From assembly GCA_024734555.1 (NCBI GenBank), contig JANPWX010000126.1, forward strand, positions 1,791,126-1,855,125: a stretch of DNA of 64,000 bases, read 5' to 3'. Below the pieces are notes generated by a model, which was not told where the DNA came from, ran no database searches, and saw only the letters and a list, made by a program, of their open reading frames with translations. A program made the translations under genes and the position numbers. This document shows, piece by piece, positions 13,201-27,700 of this stretch. How positions within the stretch are numbered: the first letter of the stretch is position 1; the number at the start of each line of letters is the position of its first letter. The stretch comes from Trochalopteron elliotii (Eukaryota > Chordata > Aves > Passeriformes > Leiothrichidae).

Positions 13201-16200
13201 CTAAGCCTAATAATTTTTCATTTGATTAGCTGGTGGCTGACAAAACTATCACTTGGGCAGTGTTTTGTATATTTAGTAGAGGGGGTGTGATGCAAGAAAG
13301 ACACTGTAATGCGTGCCCAGAAGCATAGCACAGCTTGTTCAGTTGATGAGAAATTTCTGCTTGCCTCTTCTTAAAATGCTAGTTTCTATCATCAGCATTT
13401 GAGTTTGAATACAAGAAAGGAACTTCTCGACCTCTAGAAACAGGAGAATTATGTAAGATTTAAGGATTATTTTTTCTTAGTTCACGTTGTAGAATTGTAT
13501 GATGCTGTGCACGTAGAAATAAATTGTTGGGAGTCAGTTGGCAGTCCACAGTGCTGGTTTTGCTGTGAGAAAGCAGTGAGACAATTTGAGAGAAAACCTC
13601 TCCTAGTCAGTGTTAGGAGATGGGAAAAGCAGAGCTGCAAACAAGATTTGTTAAGGACTGTAAGTGTACAGAGTGTGAGCTGTGGAGAGACCCATGGACA
13701 CACTTAATGTGAAAAAAACAACAGCAGCCATCCACAAATGCAATGAGACAATGAGATAGTGAGCACAGACATAAAGGTGGGAGAATAGCAGCCATCTAGG
13801 AAGCCATGTCTGAGCAGACCTCTGTAAAGCCATGGATTCTCAGTAGGAAGTCAGGAGGGAGAATGACCTATCAGAACTCCTTCCTGTGCCTTCTGCAGAA
13901 TAAAGAAAACATGTTCAAGAATCCAGTATCCTGTTTTGCATTGACTATTAATGCCAGGGACAAAGCAGGCTGGTTTCTCCTGTGTTGACTCTCCTGGTGT
14001 TTGAAGTGCTGAGCAATGTTGCTCTCTGTGTGTGCTGGGCAAAGCAGTGATTACACCTTCCCTAAGTAAGCTGCAGGGGAAGAAGACTGCAGTTTTATCC
14101 CAGATGGGTAGGTCTGTATTGTTTAGTGTGTTTCTTGTTATTTTCAAAAATTCCAAAACAATTTGACGTGTTCTGGGGGCAGGAAGGAATGTGGGCTATC
14201 TGCTTCCACTTGAATATAGTTGTGATGATGTCTCTGGTTTTGATTTGTAGTCATTTACAAGTGGTAGATACTCAAAACCATGTAAGAAATTTCTAAGTGA
14301 AATGAGTTTGAAGCTACAGGTTCATTGCATAGCCAAACATCTACTTCTAATGTCATTTCACACAGTGGCTGCTGGGGAAAGAATGATTCTGAAAGGACTA
14401 GTAGAATCACTGGATTGTGTATCTGCATTCTGACCTAGCTCCATTACACTCACTAAATAATTGTTGACAAGTTCAAGCTCTGTAACTAGAGGGTTATGAC
14501 TTTGCTAAATGCCATGAGTCAATATATGTCCATGGACAAGGAAAATTACCTTAATGGAAAAATATGAGACTACCGAAGTGGCAGTAGATGATCATGGGAG
14601 CTTTTCTGGTTTGTCTCTCTTAGAGGCTTTGTGCTGCTAGGGATGAGAATACTGTGGTGTATGGGACTGTTTCTTGGGGCATGGAAGTGCATGAAGTATT
14701 GGGGATGGCTGTTCCAACTGAGTGTTGCCCAGTGCAGAGGCCCAGGCAGCAGTCTCTCCAAAGGAGGTAAAATCAGTGTGGCCAACTTCACTGTCCACCT
14801 CATTTTTCCTCAGTCTGCCGTGTTAGAATTTCTATCTCTGTCCTGCCAGTATTTAGATATTTGCTCTAATAAATCTTCTCTTCTGTAATGAGCTTCTTTG
14901 ACCTTCTGAAGCTGTGCTTTGGATTCTTGCCCCTGTGTGCCACACTGGTTCTGAGCTGGGTGAACCACATTCCTGTGTTGACTGGAGGGGATCCTGACGT
15001 GCAACTGGAGAAACCACTGGTTAGGAGAGGCCCTTGGAGCAGAAGTGGTTGCCCTGGTGACACCACCTTTCCTGCAGTGCAGCACCCTTGCCTGATTTTG
15101 CACTCTGATCCCTTATTCCAGGTGCAGAGGGCTCCTCACCCAACTTGCACTAGGTTGCAGAGAGGGAGAGAGTCCATAGTGCTGAGCCAAAAACCCAAGT
15201 GCTGGTGTGAGCAGCAGGGTCTCCAGCCTGCTACAGTTCCACACCATTTGTGCTCTTTTGCTCTTGGTAACAGTTGGATCTTATCAAACCAGGCTCTCAA
15301 ATCTGAGAGTAATTGGGGATATGACACATTGCAGGACTTTTTTAATTAAGATTTTTTTTTTGAGTACTGTGTTTAGGCTTCCCTCCTTTCTTCAACAATT
15401 GAGGGTGTTGGTTGCTTCCTCATGTTTGTGTAAGAAAAGCTTTTTATAGTCCGTTTTTCCAGTTGGCGTATGTACTTCCTCCACTGTACTGTAACACATT
15501 CTTCCCACTCCCTCCCAGCCTCTGAAGCTAATGGAAGACCTTCAGGGTTGTTTTATTTGCAATAAAAATGAAACTGTGGGGTTGGGAATGGTCATTATTC
15601 TTGCCTTAAAATGTGTTCATCAACTTTGGTTTTGTTCTTGGTGAACGAGAAGGATGTAAGGAAGCAAGGAATAATCAGCCATATTTAGTTTGAACTGGAC
15701 ATCTCTAGCTTAATTTTTGTTTAACTGAAAATCTATCAAGAAAAGCAAAAGTTTGTCAGAAACATGAATGGAACTGGGCTGTGTTCTCTTTTTTTTTTTG
15801 ACAGAAGAATTCTTAACGTAATACCAAATGTGAAGAATTTTTGAGTATCATCCATCCCAGCTTCTGCAAGGTAGCAGCTGGAGTGAAGGCAGTCTAGAAA
15901 CTCCACATCCATCCATTATTTTTCCCTGTAATGGTGAGTCTGGCACACTGACAGCACTTGAACCTTGCAAGTTTGGAGCTGTGTTGGAGATCTTCCCTTG
16001 ATGTAACATCAGTTACATCAAAAAGAAAGGAAGGTGGCATGGCCATCATGGGCTGACAAAGTCCTGTCCCTGGTCAGGATAGTGTGCACTGCATCCTGCT
16101 TAAGGACAGTACAGCACCTGGTTTGCCACAGCTTCTCTCCTGCTTGCTGGTTGTTTTTATCAGCATTTGTCCAGGACTGTTACTTAGCCCCAGAATAGAA

Positions 16201-18106
16201 TTAGTAATATTTAATGTGGAAGCCTTATTTCTCTTGTCTATGACAGATAGATTATTGAGAATATATGGGAATGCCCTTTATTTCTAGTGATTTGGATGCT
16301 ATTTCTCAAGAAAGATTGTGTTTTGGAACTATTTTTTCAATTTTAAATATATTTTTAATATAATCTTGCAAGGTTTTCCAACACTAATGAACACAGCCTA
16401 GGTTGTTCAGCAGAGGGGCATGTGCAGACATGGCCCCTTGTGGATTGAACTGCCTCGCTGCTTCAGATCTTCACTATTTTTAGCCTCTGTATATGCCTTT
16501 GTTTTTCCCAAGTGTCTAGTTCTAAGGTGGCATCATAACTAACCCAGTCAGGGCAGGAATTCACTCTTTTCCCATATACTAGCTCCACTGTAAGCTTGCA
16601 GCACAAAAATGGATCTGAGAATCCTTGCAGCTTAAATCTTACCAAGGTCCTGACAGGTAAATTTTTTTGCTACTTTTGTATTCTGAGATTTGTCTATGAA
16701 AATAACATTTTAAAGGTATTTGTTCATTTTATTGCTCCACTGCTAAATAATTGAAATCAGCACATAGCATTTAATTATAGTGATTTTTTATCATAAATAT
16801 TGTATAGTGCCTGGTGGTGTAATTGGGCATTTTTATAATAAGCCCTTATTTTTTAAAACTAGGGGAAATCTCTGAAATTCATGCCTTCATGCTTGTGCCC
16901 ATTTAATGTGGTTATCATTATCTAGTGACGACATGTGTTCTTCCTAACTAGGATTCTCTTCTCTTTCATGCTGATGCTATCTCCATGCTGGATTATTCCT
17001 GTTCCTAGTAGCACCCCAGGGCAGTAGTGAGAAGTGAATGTGTCCCATATGGCCGCTTTAGACAGCAGTTTTGGGTGTGGGGAGATGGGAGAGGAGAGAC
17101 AATGGGGTGAAGAGACACTGGGGTGTGCATGCCCCCCCTGTCCCAGAAGCAGGGCAGGCAGAGGGGAGAAGGGCTGTGGCTTTCTGTGCTGGCAGGAACG
17201 TGGGAGCGCTGCAGTGGGACAGGGTGCAGTTATTTGTTGTGCCATGCGGGAGGAAGGAGCCAGGGAGGAACTGCGACTGAGTCACCCGCTCTTCCTGGAG
17301 CGCCTCCTGGGGTGGTGCTGCTACAGGCAGCCCAGTGCAAGACTGAGCCTGAAGGCTCCAGAGAGCTGATTGCAAATATTTTGCAGAAGTCTTATTTTCT
17401 GGTAATTACTTCAACATGATTCAGTGTTTTCTCTTTTGTCTGATCTTGTTATGAGACTTCTTGCCTGATCCTTCGCCCACTGTCATGGGAGCAGGGCAAG
17501 TGTTCCCACACCACGTGTACCATTCCTGCTGCCTGTGGCCTCTCAGCTTCAGTGGCTGTGAGTAGGTGCTGTTCAGGACAGCCGACCAGTGACGTGTCGT
17601 TTTGGAAAAATGACTGATCCTGGACCTGTTCCTGTGGAGCCTTTGAAACTACTGAGCTGTTTCAGATAGTGGGTTTAGAGCAATTTGTAAAATTGGGGTC
17701 CAGGTACTTTTGCCAGTTCACGTTCCTTGTGATTCATGAAATTAGAGCTCCTGTGGAAACCTGGAACCTTGCTTCTGGGGCGGATGTTGTGTATGAACTG
17801 AGTCCAAAGCACCCAGTCTTCAACAGATATATGAAGAATGGCTAGGATTTAGGTTCCAGTGGGTCACCAGCAGTGTTTACTAGAGACTAGTAATAACAGT
17901 GAACAGAACTCATTCCATCCCCAGTTCTCTAGGGTTTTAGAAATCCAGCAGAACCAGCAAAATACCTAAAGCCCAGCCACTGAAACTCAGCCAAATTTTG
18001 TAAAGATTACAATGGTAACTTCAAATAAACATAAATTGTGCTCTTTAAATGTACAGTTTATTTAAAAATAGTTATTTTGCCAAACCATATACGTACCCAA
18101 TAACTA

Positions 18107-18138
18107 AACCAAGAAATAACCAAGAATTAACCAAGATT
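18107..18138. repeat. Short 11-bp tandem repeat
   Basis: Three near-identical units follow head to tail: AACCAAGAAAT, AACCAAGAATT and AACCAAGATT. The last is one base short. No function is evident. Confidence 0.7.
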
Positions 18139-19959
18139 AAGAAATCTAAGATTATAAGGTTTAGAAAAAACCTTTCTGATATATTTAATGCTTTTGTTTA
18201 ACCATGTGATTTACATTTAATCCTAGTTAGACTAATTAATACATACATATCTTTGTAGCAGACCAAACACTTCTCATAAGCAACTGACTGGTTTGTGTTA
18301 TTACATTTGTTCAGTGAGGGTGGAGGGAGAGAGGTGTAGAGTATAACTCACTTGCATAATCTTTTGCAAGTAGTAGAAAAAAATCTGTCTCACAATTTAG
18401 CTACAAGAAATACATGGTTGCTCATAATTCATATTATCCCATAAAATTTAGAAGAGCATTCAGAGACTGCAAATGAAGGTAATTTATGTGTAAAACCTCA
18501 TCCATGAAGAATTTATTGCCATAGTAGGTATAATATACTTTGGCACAGACTTCTTCCGTGAAACTAGTACTTGCAGATTTGCAAAAGGAACATACCAGAG
18601 ACCTTGCAGGTTAAACTGTAGTCTGGTTTTATACAAAACACATTATAATGAAGACTTCTCTTTTGAGAGAGCTGAAGTCAGTTGGTAAGTTAATGTGCCA
18701 TGGCTGTGGATGATGTGTTTGAACATCTTCTCTGTGCGAGTAATCTCTTTAAAAGCAGTGTTAGTTTAGTGGAAAAAGTGCTACTTTGTGTCAGTATTGA
18801 TGTGTGTAAATACTTTGAACCTTAGAGAGAGCTGAGAAAACTGCAGGAGTGCATTCCTACAAAACATTTTAATTTGCAGTATCTAAAAATGAGTATGTGC
18901 TTTGCAGAGGTTGTTTGCTAACCATGTCGTGAAGCCCAGACCTCGTTCTTCTTGTGAGGACTGCACTGGGACGTGGGGCCTCATCTTTCTCCCTGCACTT
19001 GAGCAAAACTGCCAGGTGAAGGCCCTGGGATCCATCCATCTCACTGCCAGTTTGACTTGGGCATGTGGTGGCCGAAGTGACGCCAAGGCAGGGCTGTGGT
19101 TACGTTGCAGTGCACAGTCTCAGGGAGATGTCAGCACTGTTCCCCTCAGTGTTTGGGTGGCTCATGCAGCTGGAACAGAGAGATATTTCCTTTTCTTCCT
19201 ACTGCTGGACTCTAATTTCTGTTTTCTTTTGAGATTACATTGTGCACTTATGCTTTTATAGTTGCTGCCTCACTTTGACCCAAGCACTTTTACTTCCATG
19301 GAAGTTATGATATTAAATGAAAATCAAGGCAACCCATTGCCACTCCAAGATTTCTGCATAATACAAAGTAAACCTAAGATAGGGAATGATTTGTTATACC
19401 ATAAAATATGCCTTTAAATGCACGTAGCTGGGAATGGAGAGAAGCAGCTCCTAGCATGGTATGTAAGAGGGATTTTGGCCCACAATCAGCAAGGGAAGCT
19501 ACAGGGCATATAGGTATAGAAATGGACCAGAGTTCTCAAGCATTGATGTAGAGTAGATAGGACCTTTCAAATTCTTCCCTGAAAGGTACACAGTGGTGCT
19601 GGGCAGCAGTCTGCTAGGCTTGGGTTGTAAAGAACATTATCAATTCCTCTGGGAGTTTAACTGTTAATTCCAGGAAGTCTAGGTGTTTCAGGAAGTGCTA
19701 TTCAAATATTATGCTATTTCTTCCGGATGTAGATCCTTGGACAGTACACTTACACTTAGTCTTTTCTCTGTTGGCTTGCTCTGCAGGAGAAATCCCAAAC
19801 TATTGAGAACAAAGATAACTTCCTGTGCCAGGTGTATTAGCTGGAATTATATCTCTTGTAGAAAGAAATAACTTCTCTCTTGAAAGCGACATGGGATTTT
19901 TGATGTTAGTGAAGATTTATCTCATTAAGGATGTCACTCTGCTACTAAGAAAAGCTCAC

Positions 19960-20580
19960 TGGACTCCTATCAGAAGTACTGTGTTCAGTTCTCTGCTTTT
20001 CCAGATGGATTTAGTGGAGTTACAGATGGTGCAGAAAATGGCAACTGAAACAATGTGGGGAAATGGAACAACTGTCATTATGAGGAGAGACTGAAAAGTC
20101 TGGTACTCTTCAGTTTAGAGAAAGACTGAGAGAAATTTATCGTTGAGATTTACAAAATCATGAAGGTGATGAAAAATCCAGATGTGAAACTGCTGCCCTC
20201 CAAATCCTGCAATGTAAGAACTAGAGGGCACTCAGTGAAGGTAGTAGGAGATCAGGTTTAAAGCAAAGAAAACAAAACAGTCCTTCATTTTCTGGAACTC
20301 CAGGTAGTGATTTTTTTGCCATGGTAGGTAGCAAAGGTAAAGATATCAGCAGGTTCAAATGAGATCAGAAATTTCATAGACAGAACTGCAAATAGACAGA
20401 GAAGTTGTGTGCCCTGTAACAGCATTGTGCATGGGGGTTTTGGGGGGCAAGAGGAAGGGACCTCAAAAGCAGCCAGGCTTCTGTCTTTTTCCTAAACAGT
20501 ATCTCTAGATAGCATGGCTCTGTGGAAGTCAGGTACTAGGCCAGATGGGACCAGTCATCCGACCTTGCAGGGCATTTTTT
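19960..20580 (+). mobile_element. Ancient CR1/L3-like LINE fragment, 3' end
   Basis: The order of remnants matches the 3' end of CR1/L3-clade LINEs on the + strand: 'ctgtgttcagttct', 'attatgaggagagactgaaa', 'tttacaaaatcatgaa', 'aagaactagagggcac', 'agatcaggtttaaa', 'tggaactcc', 'caggttcaaa' and finally 'actaggccagatggacc'-type sequence. Many indels and stops break it, so it is long dead. It is far more diverged than the CR1 at 33.7 kb. This is a non-LTR retrotransposon relic that encoded reverse transcriptase when active. The boundaries are approximate. Confidence 0.6.
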
Positions 20581-20686
20581 TCTGCCATACAGGACCACAC
20601 CATTGTCTGCTTTGGAAGGGTTTTATTGTTAGTACATTGAATTCTCATAAAGATAATCAAGAAAAAAACCCTTTATTAGTGTGTTA

Positions 20687-20722
20687 ATTGTTGATACCTG
20701 AAATATTGTTGATACCTGAAAT
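20687..20722. repeat. Perfect 18-bp tandem duplication
   Basis: Two identical copies of ATTGTTGATACCTGAAAT (20687-20704 and 20705-20722) are followed by ATTAAC. It looks like a recent replication-slippage event. Confidence 0.85.
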
Positions 20723-23700
20723 ATTAACATGTTTTAAAGTCTGATCCATTGATAGTCAAATGCCTGTTACTGTGCATGTCACTAACATGGCATTTGTTTG
20801 GAAAATGTACAGCTTGGAAAATGAATTTTAAGTTTGTGTGTTTATTTTTCTTGACAGTGAGTTTTGGTTATCTCTGAAGGGAAAAACTATCCAGGTGCAG
20901 TGAAACTGTGTGGTGCCATGAGTGCTCTGGCAGGAAGGTATGCAGGACAAGTATATGGGGAGCTGGATCAGAGTAGTTTCTTCATGCTCCAGTACTGTGT
21001 GCTACTGAGATGTCTTTGAGCTAGTTCCGAGTAGGCCAAGTTGAGCCAATGAAGCAACAGGGACTTAGGGCCAACCACATCCACAGATCAGGGACCCAGA
21101 ATTTGGGTCATGGTCCCTATGCCAAGCACTCAGAGCTGGGATGGCATTCCTGCAGTTTGGAGAATCTTCCCCAAGCAGCCTTCCGTGCCTGCCCAACTCC
21201 CCCATAGGCTTCAGGCTACTGCTTCTTGCATAGCAGCTCACTCTTTTATTATATCTGTAGCATTTGGAGGAGACCTGCAAAGAAAGTTGGGGAGGGGAAG
21301 TCACTATTTCACATTATAATAAGGCAGAGAAAAGTTCTTTAATACATGTTTGGGTGGGGTTTTTTTGTAAAATATATTGTCATCTGTATTTTTTTTTCTT
21401 GGTAACATTAAGCATATTAACAAAAACATTCTTTGTTGTAATCAGACAATATGGGCTTTGTTCATAGGGAGACTTCTGAATATTATGTGTAGCTTCTGTA
21501 CTGTGGGCACAAGCCTTTAGCAGGGATACTTCCACGACCCATAAACTGTATGAGTGCATCTCGGGTCTGTGGAAACTGGTGGTGCTCTGCTGTTGATGAG
21601 AAATCCACCATAAACAAATCCTCACTCATGGTCTCAGGTGTGTGATTGGGAAACACGTTTGGCTTTTAATCAAACTAAATGGAGTGTTTGGTTCTTAGGA
21701 ATATCTTCTCTCTTATTTCAATGAAGTAAATGTTAATGCAAATAAAGAGCTTAAAGCAGTCTGACTAAAGCCTCAGCTAATTGTGCTTTGATTCTGTGAG
21801 AATTTGGATGTCATCATCCTTTTATTTTCCACTTTTCTGGGGAAGTACTTCAGCTATACGGCAAAAATAAACAAAAGAAACCTTTTAAATCTTCACACTT
21901 TAATACATTTATGAATATTTTTAGTTACTGTTTACTCTTTGCAAATTTATCTTGGTCTGAAAAAAAGTTTCAGGCGTATTGTTTTCCTGACAAAGATTTG
22001 ACCTTCATCTTTATACACGGTTTCACTATTCTTCCTATCAGCATTTAGTTCAAAGGAGCACTTCGAAGCACGCAGGCAAAGACCAGCTCCATTGTGTAAA
22101 ATAGAAATGTGTGTTTTATATCACAGGAGTTTAGAGAACAATGCAAAGGTCAATTGTGTTGCTTGCTCTCCTGTCACATGATGTGGGTGTGTATATGAAT
22201 GCATCCCTGGAATTCCACTGTGGGATCTGCATCTTTGAAGCTGATGCTAAAATTACTGCCGAGGCTCTTCCAAAGGCGGATACTGATAGAAGATTCAATG
22301 AAATCGAAGGTCGCCAGTCTGGTAGGCGTTGAAAGATACCTGGCTATGATACTATTTCTGATTTAATAATGCGAATGGGAGGCTAGCCCTTTGTAATAAT
22401 TAGGACTAATTACTGAAGAGGTGTTGACAGATGGGCTAAGAGGAAACAAACTGCCTTTATCCAGTGGCTTAGAGTCAGATTACTAGTCTTGTGTTATCTG
22501 TTTCTCAGAAAGTAGAAGCTTCAATCATTCACTAAGTCTTCAAAGGGGAAAGGGATCCTAACAATATACAGGATTTGGGATGAAGCTATGAAATAAGTCT
22601 TTGACTCAAAATGGCTAAATTAATCTCCTTTCCGTAAATTATTATACTTTTAAAGTTTGAGTTACAGATGGAGAATCTGATTGTAGTACTGAAAAATATG
22701 TGAAATCAGTATTGGTGACTGTCCTGTTGCTGCTTCTGCTCATGGATTAGTCTAAGATTGGTTCCTTGCTGTTAATTATATTAATATGAATTCTTTGATT
22801 CCTTCTTATGCCATGCTTGCTATCCAGCTGAAATGGAGACAAGGGAAAGTAGTAAGTACTCTTTCATTTTTGGTTTATGCAGATGTCATATCTGATCAAC
22901 AAGCAGAAAATACATCTGCTGAAGTTAATTAGTTATTTACCGTTTTAGGAGACAAGATCATGCTTATTCCAGGAAGAAAATAACATATTACAATACAATT
23001 GAGTTTACTGAGAACAATGTAGGATTTCCTTCAAGAGGATTTCTTCTCTCCTTTTGAATGTAGCATCCATCCAGCACATCTGCATGAAGTAGATACAATT
23101 GCCCAGTGTGAATGGAGTTAACAAAGACATTCAGGGATTAATGCTTTGTCACCAGAATGAGCACTCAGTGTGACTTACTTCAGGCAAATGGTTTGAAGGT
23201 CTAGCCACCTTCCATCTTCTCAAATGACTTTTAAGTGCTTTTCTCCCCACTCTCCACCATATAAAGAACCTGGTTTTCTTAGAAACGTGATAAATATGGT
23301 TGCATTCGATAGCACTTATAAGCAGAGGTAGCTTTCAATTATTTATTTACTTTTAACAAAAGGGGCCATTTAATTAATGTTTAAATATTTATAACAGTTT
23401 TATTGTGCTGTAAAATCGGTTATACTTTGATCTAGATTTTCTGGTTTGAGATAATAGGGTTGTTAAAAGTTTTCCTAATGAATTTGGTCAGAACATGACA
23501 TAATCTGATTATCTGATGAAAGATTGACACTTCAGTTCCTGCCATAAAAGCGTGGTACAATGGGGGCTGTTGAGCACAAATTCAAAGGCTGGGAGTTCAA
23601 GTTCAGGTACAGCAGAATTGTTCAAAGTTTCACATTAATGCAGTGAAACACTGTTGTATTTTTCACTATATTTTTGGTCAGGAGTGATTCGTGGTGGAAG

Positions 23701-24614
23701 AGAGGAGTGAAGTTTGAAGCTAAATGTGTAAACTGCAACTCCACTCTAACTTTGGGTTAATTTCCCTCCACTTGCTAAATAGTAGTTAGTGTTACTCTTT
23801 AAGACAGAGAAATTAATTGGTCAGAACATGACAGGCACAGGAAACAGTACCAGAAGCCAGGAATTAAGCATCATCAGTATTCAACCTGTTAAATGTGGAA
23901 CCAGGTTTTCATCAATATCCATCACATTTTAACAACTTAACTGTTTAACATATGAGCAAATGCTCATATGCTTGGAGATGAGCATATTTAACATTTAATG
24001 CATTCTACAGGCTTATGTAAAATAGATGTAAATATATGTGATCAAACTGGCATGAAAGAACAGTTATGTCTAAAGTGTAAGCTTAGCCTAAACTGTTAAA
24101 ATAAACATTAATTTTTTCATTTGATATTCAGGTAACATTTGCTTTGTAAATGTCATTCATGTTTGCAGTGGAATTATAGTGATCTCTACTAGAATTCTTG
24201 GACTAAGTTGCTCTCCAATAACTTGTCTTATCTAAATACTTGCACTGTATGGAATAGGAATCCTAGTAGATAATTGACACATACTATTAATAATTGAGCT
24301 TGAATTTTGGTGGATATTTCATAACATAAAAATACTTAATAATCTGTCATTTTGAGTCATATATTTATAAGTGGTGTACATAACACTAAATCCTTTCTTT
24401 CTTTTCAATGCTGAAGGGATTCTTGGAGAAAGTAAAGTGTTAAGTACCAGATGTGATGGTCTTTACTGAAATGCATTTTGTTTCTGACCTTGAGAGAATT
24501 TTTCTGACCTGAATAGAGATTTAAAGCTTTAATCTAATGAATCGATACAGACTGTCCACATTGCTTTTTTTTCTTAAAATATCACATGGATGTGAATCTC
24601 AGTGTCCCTGGGAA

Positions 24615-24790
24615 GGGACAGTCTGTGCCTGGAGTCAGTGAGTGGAGTCCTAATCCCAGTGCTGGGGACTCTGCCACCTTGGGAGGTCACTTACTGTCCC
24701 TGCCACAGCTTCTCCATCTCCAGAGAAGGGCATGGAATAACACTGGTTTCAGAGATGTGTTGTAGTTTACACAGAAGCAGACAAGCTCCC
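24615..24790 (+). repeat. MIR-like SINE fragment
   Basis: The run 'agtcctaatcccagtgctgg', 'actctgccaccttggga.gtcactta', 'cacagcttctccatctc', 'ggaataacactg' and 'gatgtgttgtag' follows the MIR body on the + strand. In MIR this is the sequence from 'gctctgccac' through 'ttgggcaagtcacttaacct' and 'tcagtttccccatctg' to the 'gttgtgagga' part. It is diverged but collinear over about 170 bp. The ends are uncertain. Confidence 0.5.
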
Positions 24791-27700
24791 TCAGAAAAAA
24801 TGCTTTATGAAATACCAATGTAATGAACAGAGCCTACAAACCCTCCCTCGTTTGAGCAGCCTCACCGATATCGTCTGATCATTGGGACAAGCATAGATTA
24901 GATCCAAAATTTGGATTTCAAAATACAAGCTCGTCATAAATAAGAATTGCCCTTGGTTATTTAATATTCCTTCTGTGTTTATGTCAATTTATCTTTTTTG
25001 CTGTTTGCAGTTTTAGAGTATATTTTTAACTGTTATGAAACAAACGACAATATAAACATGGGAGTAGGAAATACGTACAATATTCTGATATAAATGCATC
25101 TCTCACCGTATGCTGGTGAAGTACGTAGCCTGTTCAGCTAATTGCAGAGTCTTTTTTCTTTTTTTGATGAATATATAGTTTGTGAATGTTTTTTGTACTT
25201 GTCTTTTTAGTTCTATGAAATGTAAACTGTGTCATTAAAGTAAAAGAAATACTTTGGGAAGCACTGTCAGAGCTCAACTTGCAGTGTAGTTTAATTTAAT
25301 TGCCTGCCTCTGCACGGCATCTCTCCCATGGTGAGGCGTGCACAGTCCAGGGGTGTTTTATAAGCAGAAGGAAGCATGCAGCCAGGAACACAAGCTGAAG
25401 TTCTAAAAGTGCATGAAAAGTACATTGCTTCATTGTGTCTTCATAAAGTGTCACTTCTCACTATCTCCTCCTAACAAATGAGTGAGAACTGCCAACTTCG
25501 GGGACATTCATTTTAAAAACCAAAAAAATTGAAGACTTCTGACTGTAAACAACAGTCATTTTTTCCTCAGGTATGGCCAAAGCAAAATAAAATACAACTA
25601 ACTCCATGTGTAATAAAAGAATTGTATATATTTCTTTTATCAGAATTTAATCCAAATATAATATTTATAGAGTAATAAAAGAAATTATTTACTTTTGTTT
25701 TGGTTGAATTGAAGATGACTTGATGCAAAATTAAAATGCTGTGGCTTTTAAACTTAGTAAGATACTGAATTAATTTAAGAGTGGTATGAAAATGGGATTT
25801 GGTCATTTTCTCCCTTTTTGTTGACTGTATCAAGGCAGATCGTGAGCAGACCTTAATGTTCATGGAAACAGCTCAGTTTCTAGCAGCTCTGGACACAGTC
25901 CTGTACATGCAGAATCCATTGATAAGTCATTAATAAGAGGCATATTTTATAAGTATAAATTAATTTAGTATTGCTTATATTTTTTATGTAATATCATGTC
26001 ACATGTACTTTTCCTTAATTCTGAAAACTCTTGTTATACTTCACACTTCGAAGAAGAAAGTATAGAAGACAAAATGTCATCTGATTTGTACTATGTTTCA
26101 TGTTCCTATGCCCTGTGGGAGGAAAGGAAAAGTAATAGAACAGACAAATAAATAAACGTGGTGTTGAAACTGGCATGACAGTTTCTGCTCTTGCACAAAG
26201 GAACTGCAATCAATTTATTGTCTTCATTGGTCAAGTGCCAGAATAACAGTATAATATTATACAACAGTAGATTAATTAAAGTGTAATTAGAATGGAATAA
26301 ATTAAACAATCATAAAAGTTTGTCATGGGAAAAATATGTGTTTAGAATTAATTAGTTTTCAAATAAAGTGATATTTTAATTGCTCAGAGTTACAGAATAC
26401 TTAATTGCAGACATATAATTCTGGCCTAAATAACTTCAATTGCTGTAACAACTTGATATATTTCTTCTCTGTCAATTCTTTTTAATAGTTTGTTACCAAA
26501 CAAGATTATTGCTGGAATGTCTGCAAAAATGTCTGGAAGACGTTTAATTAAGCCCATGCTATCTGAGGACATTATTAGCTCTTGGAACCAAGAGATTTGT
26601 GGCTGATGCTGCACTATGCAGTACCCCTAATTAAGGAGGATGGGCAGACAGAGCCCCGTGGCTGACAGATTGCTATGCATGGCTGAACTGGAGGCTACTC
26701 AAAACAGTCTTTTGATGGTCCTTGGCTCATCAATTTTCTGCTAGATTTCAATGATTTATCACATGTACAAACTTAAATTCATTCTATGTCTGATATTATG
26801 GTAAAGAGAGGCTTATATAAATCCTTTTTTTAACTTACTTTGTGTATATATAAATGCATATTCAAATTCAAGTTTTCAAAGTGATTAAATCATTTGTTGA
26901 CTTTTGTGTCCCTAATAATTTTTTGCAGAATGTGTTGTAGAACTGAACTCCTGTGGGCTTTTATGCTTTCTTTCTCCAAACAAAGCTGGCTGTAGTTACA
27001 TCATTGCACTTTTCCAAGCAATTAATGGTTTCAGAAAGTAAAACAGATGAGTGGGTGTCTTTTCCCTCATCTGCAAATTGAACCTGTTTATGAAACACTA
27101 GAATTTCATCTGTTTCAGCTGTATTTCACGCAGTATTTTAGGCTCCCTTATTAAAAGCTATGAGAGGCAGGGGCTCTCACGTTTTCAGACCCCATATTTT
27201 TGGCATAAATGTATCCATGATATTTGTCTGTCTCCAAAATGTTTACTTCAGTAAGATCTGCAATGTCCAAAATGTTTAATTGTGTTAAAAAGGTCAACCA
27301 GCTGATAGCTGAAGGCGCATATGTCAGAATGAAAGACTGAAAAAAAATTATCAGTCTGACACAGGGGGAGTATTAGAATGATTAATGTTTATGTTAATTT
27401 ATGGCTTTTACATATTGATTAATAGCTTTTTGTTCCAGTGACCAAAATGTGTAAGTGGCAATGAGATCCATATGCTAACTCAGTGTCTTTCAAATGATTA
27501 TAATCATTCTTAGTTTTGTTCCCATGCTGAAACTATGTTTTCGTATAGAAAGTAATTGTTGTACAGTGACTTCTTAAAAAATTGCAGATGGAAGTATTTG
27601 AAATTGAACCTCAAGACACAAGCCTGGGTTTCAGTATTCGTGAAAGTTACACACTGACATTTATATACATTTTTCTTGCAAATTTCATTACTTAAAATCT

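Noticed and set aside
14888..15349. 153-codon ATG frame on the + strand
   Set aside because: No domain and no plausible exon pair. A few frames of this length are expected by chance in 64 kb.
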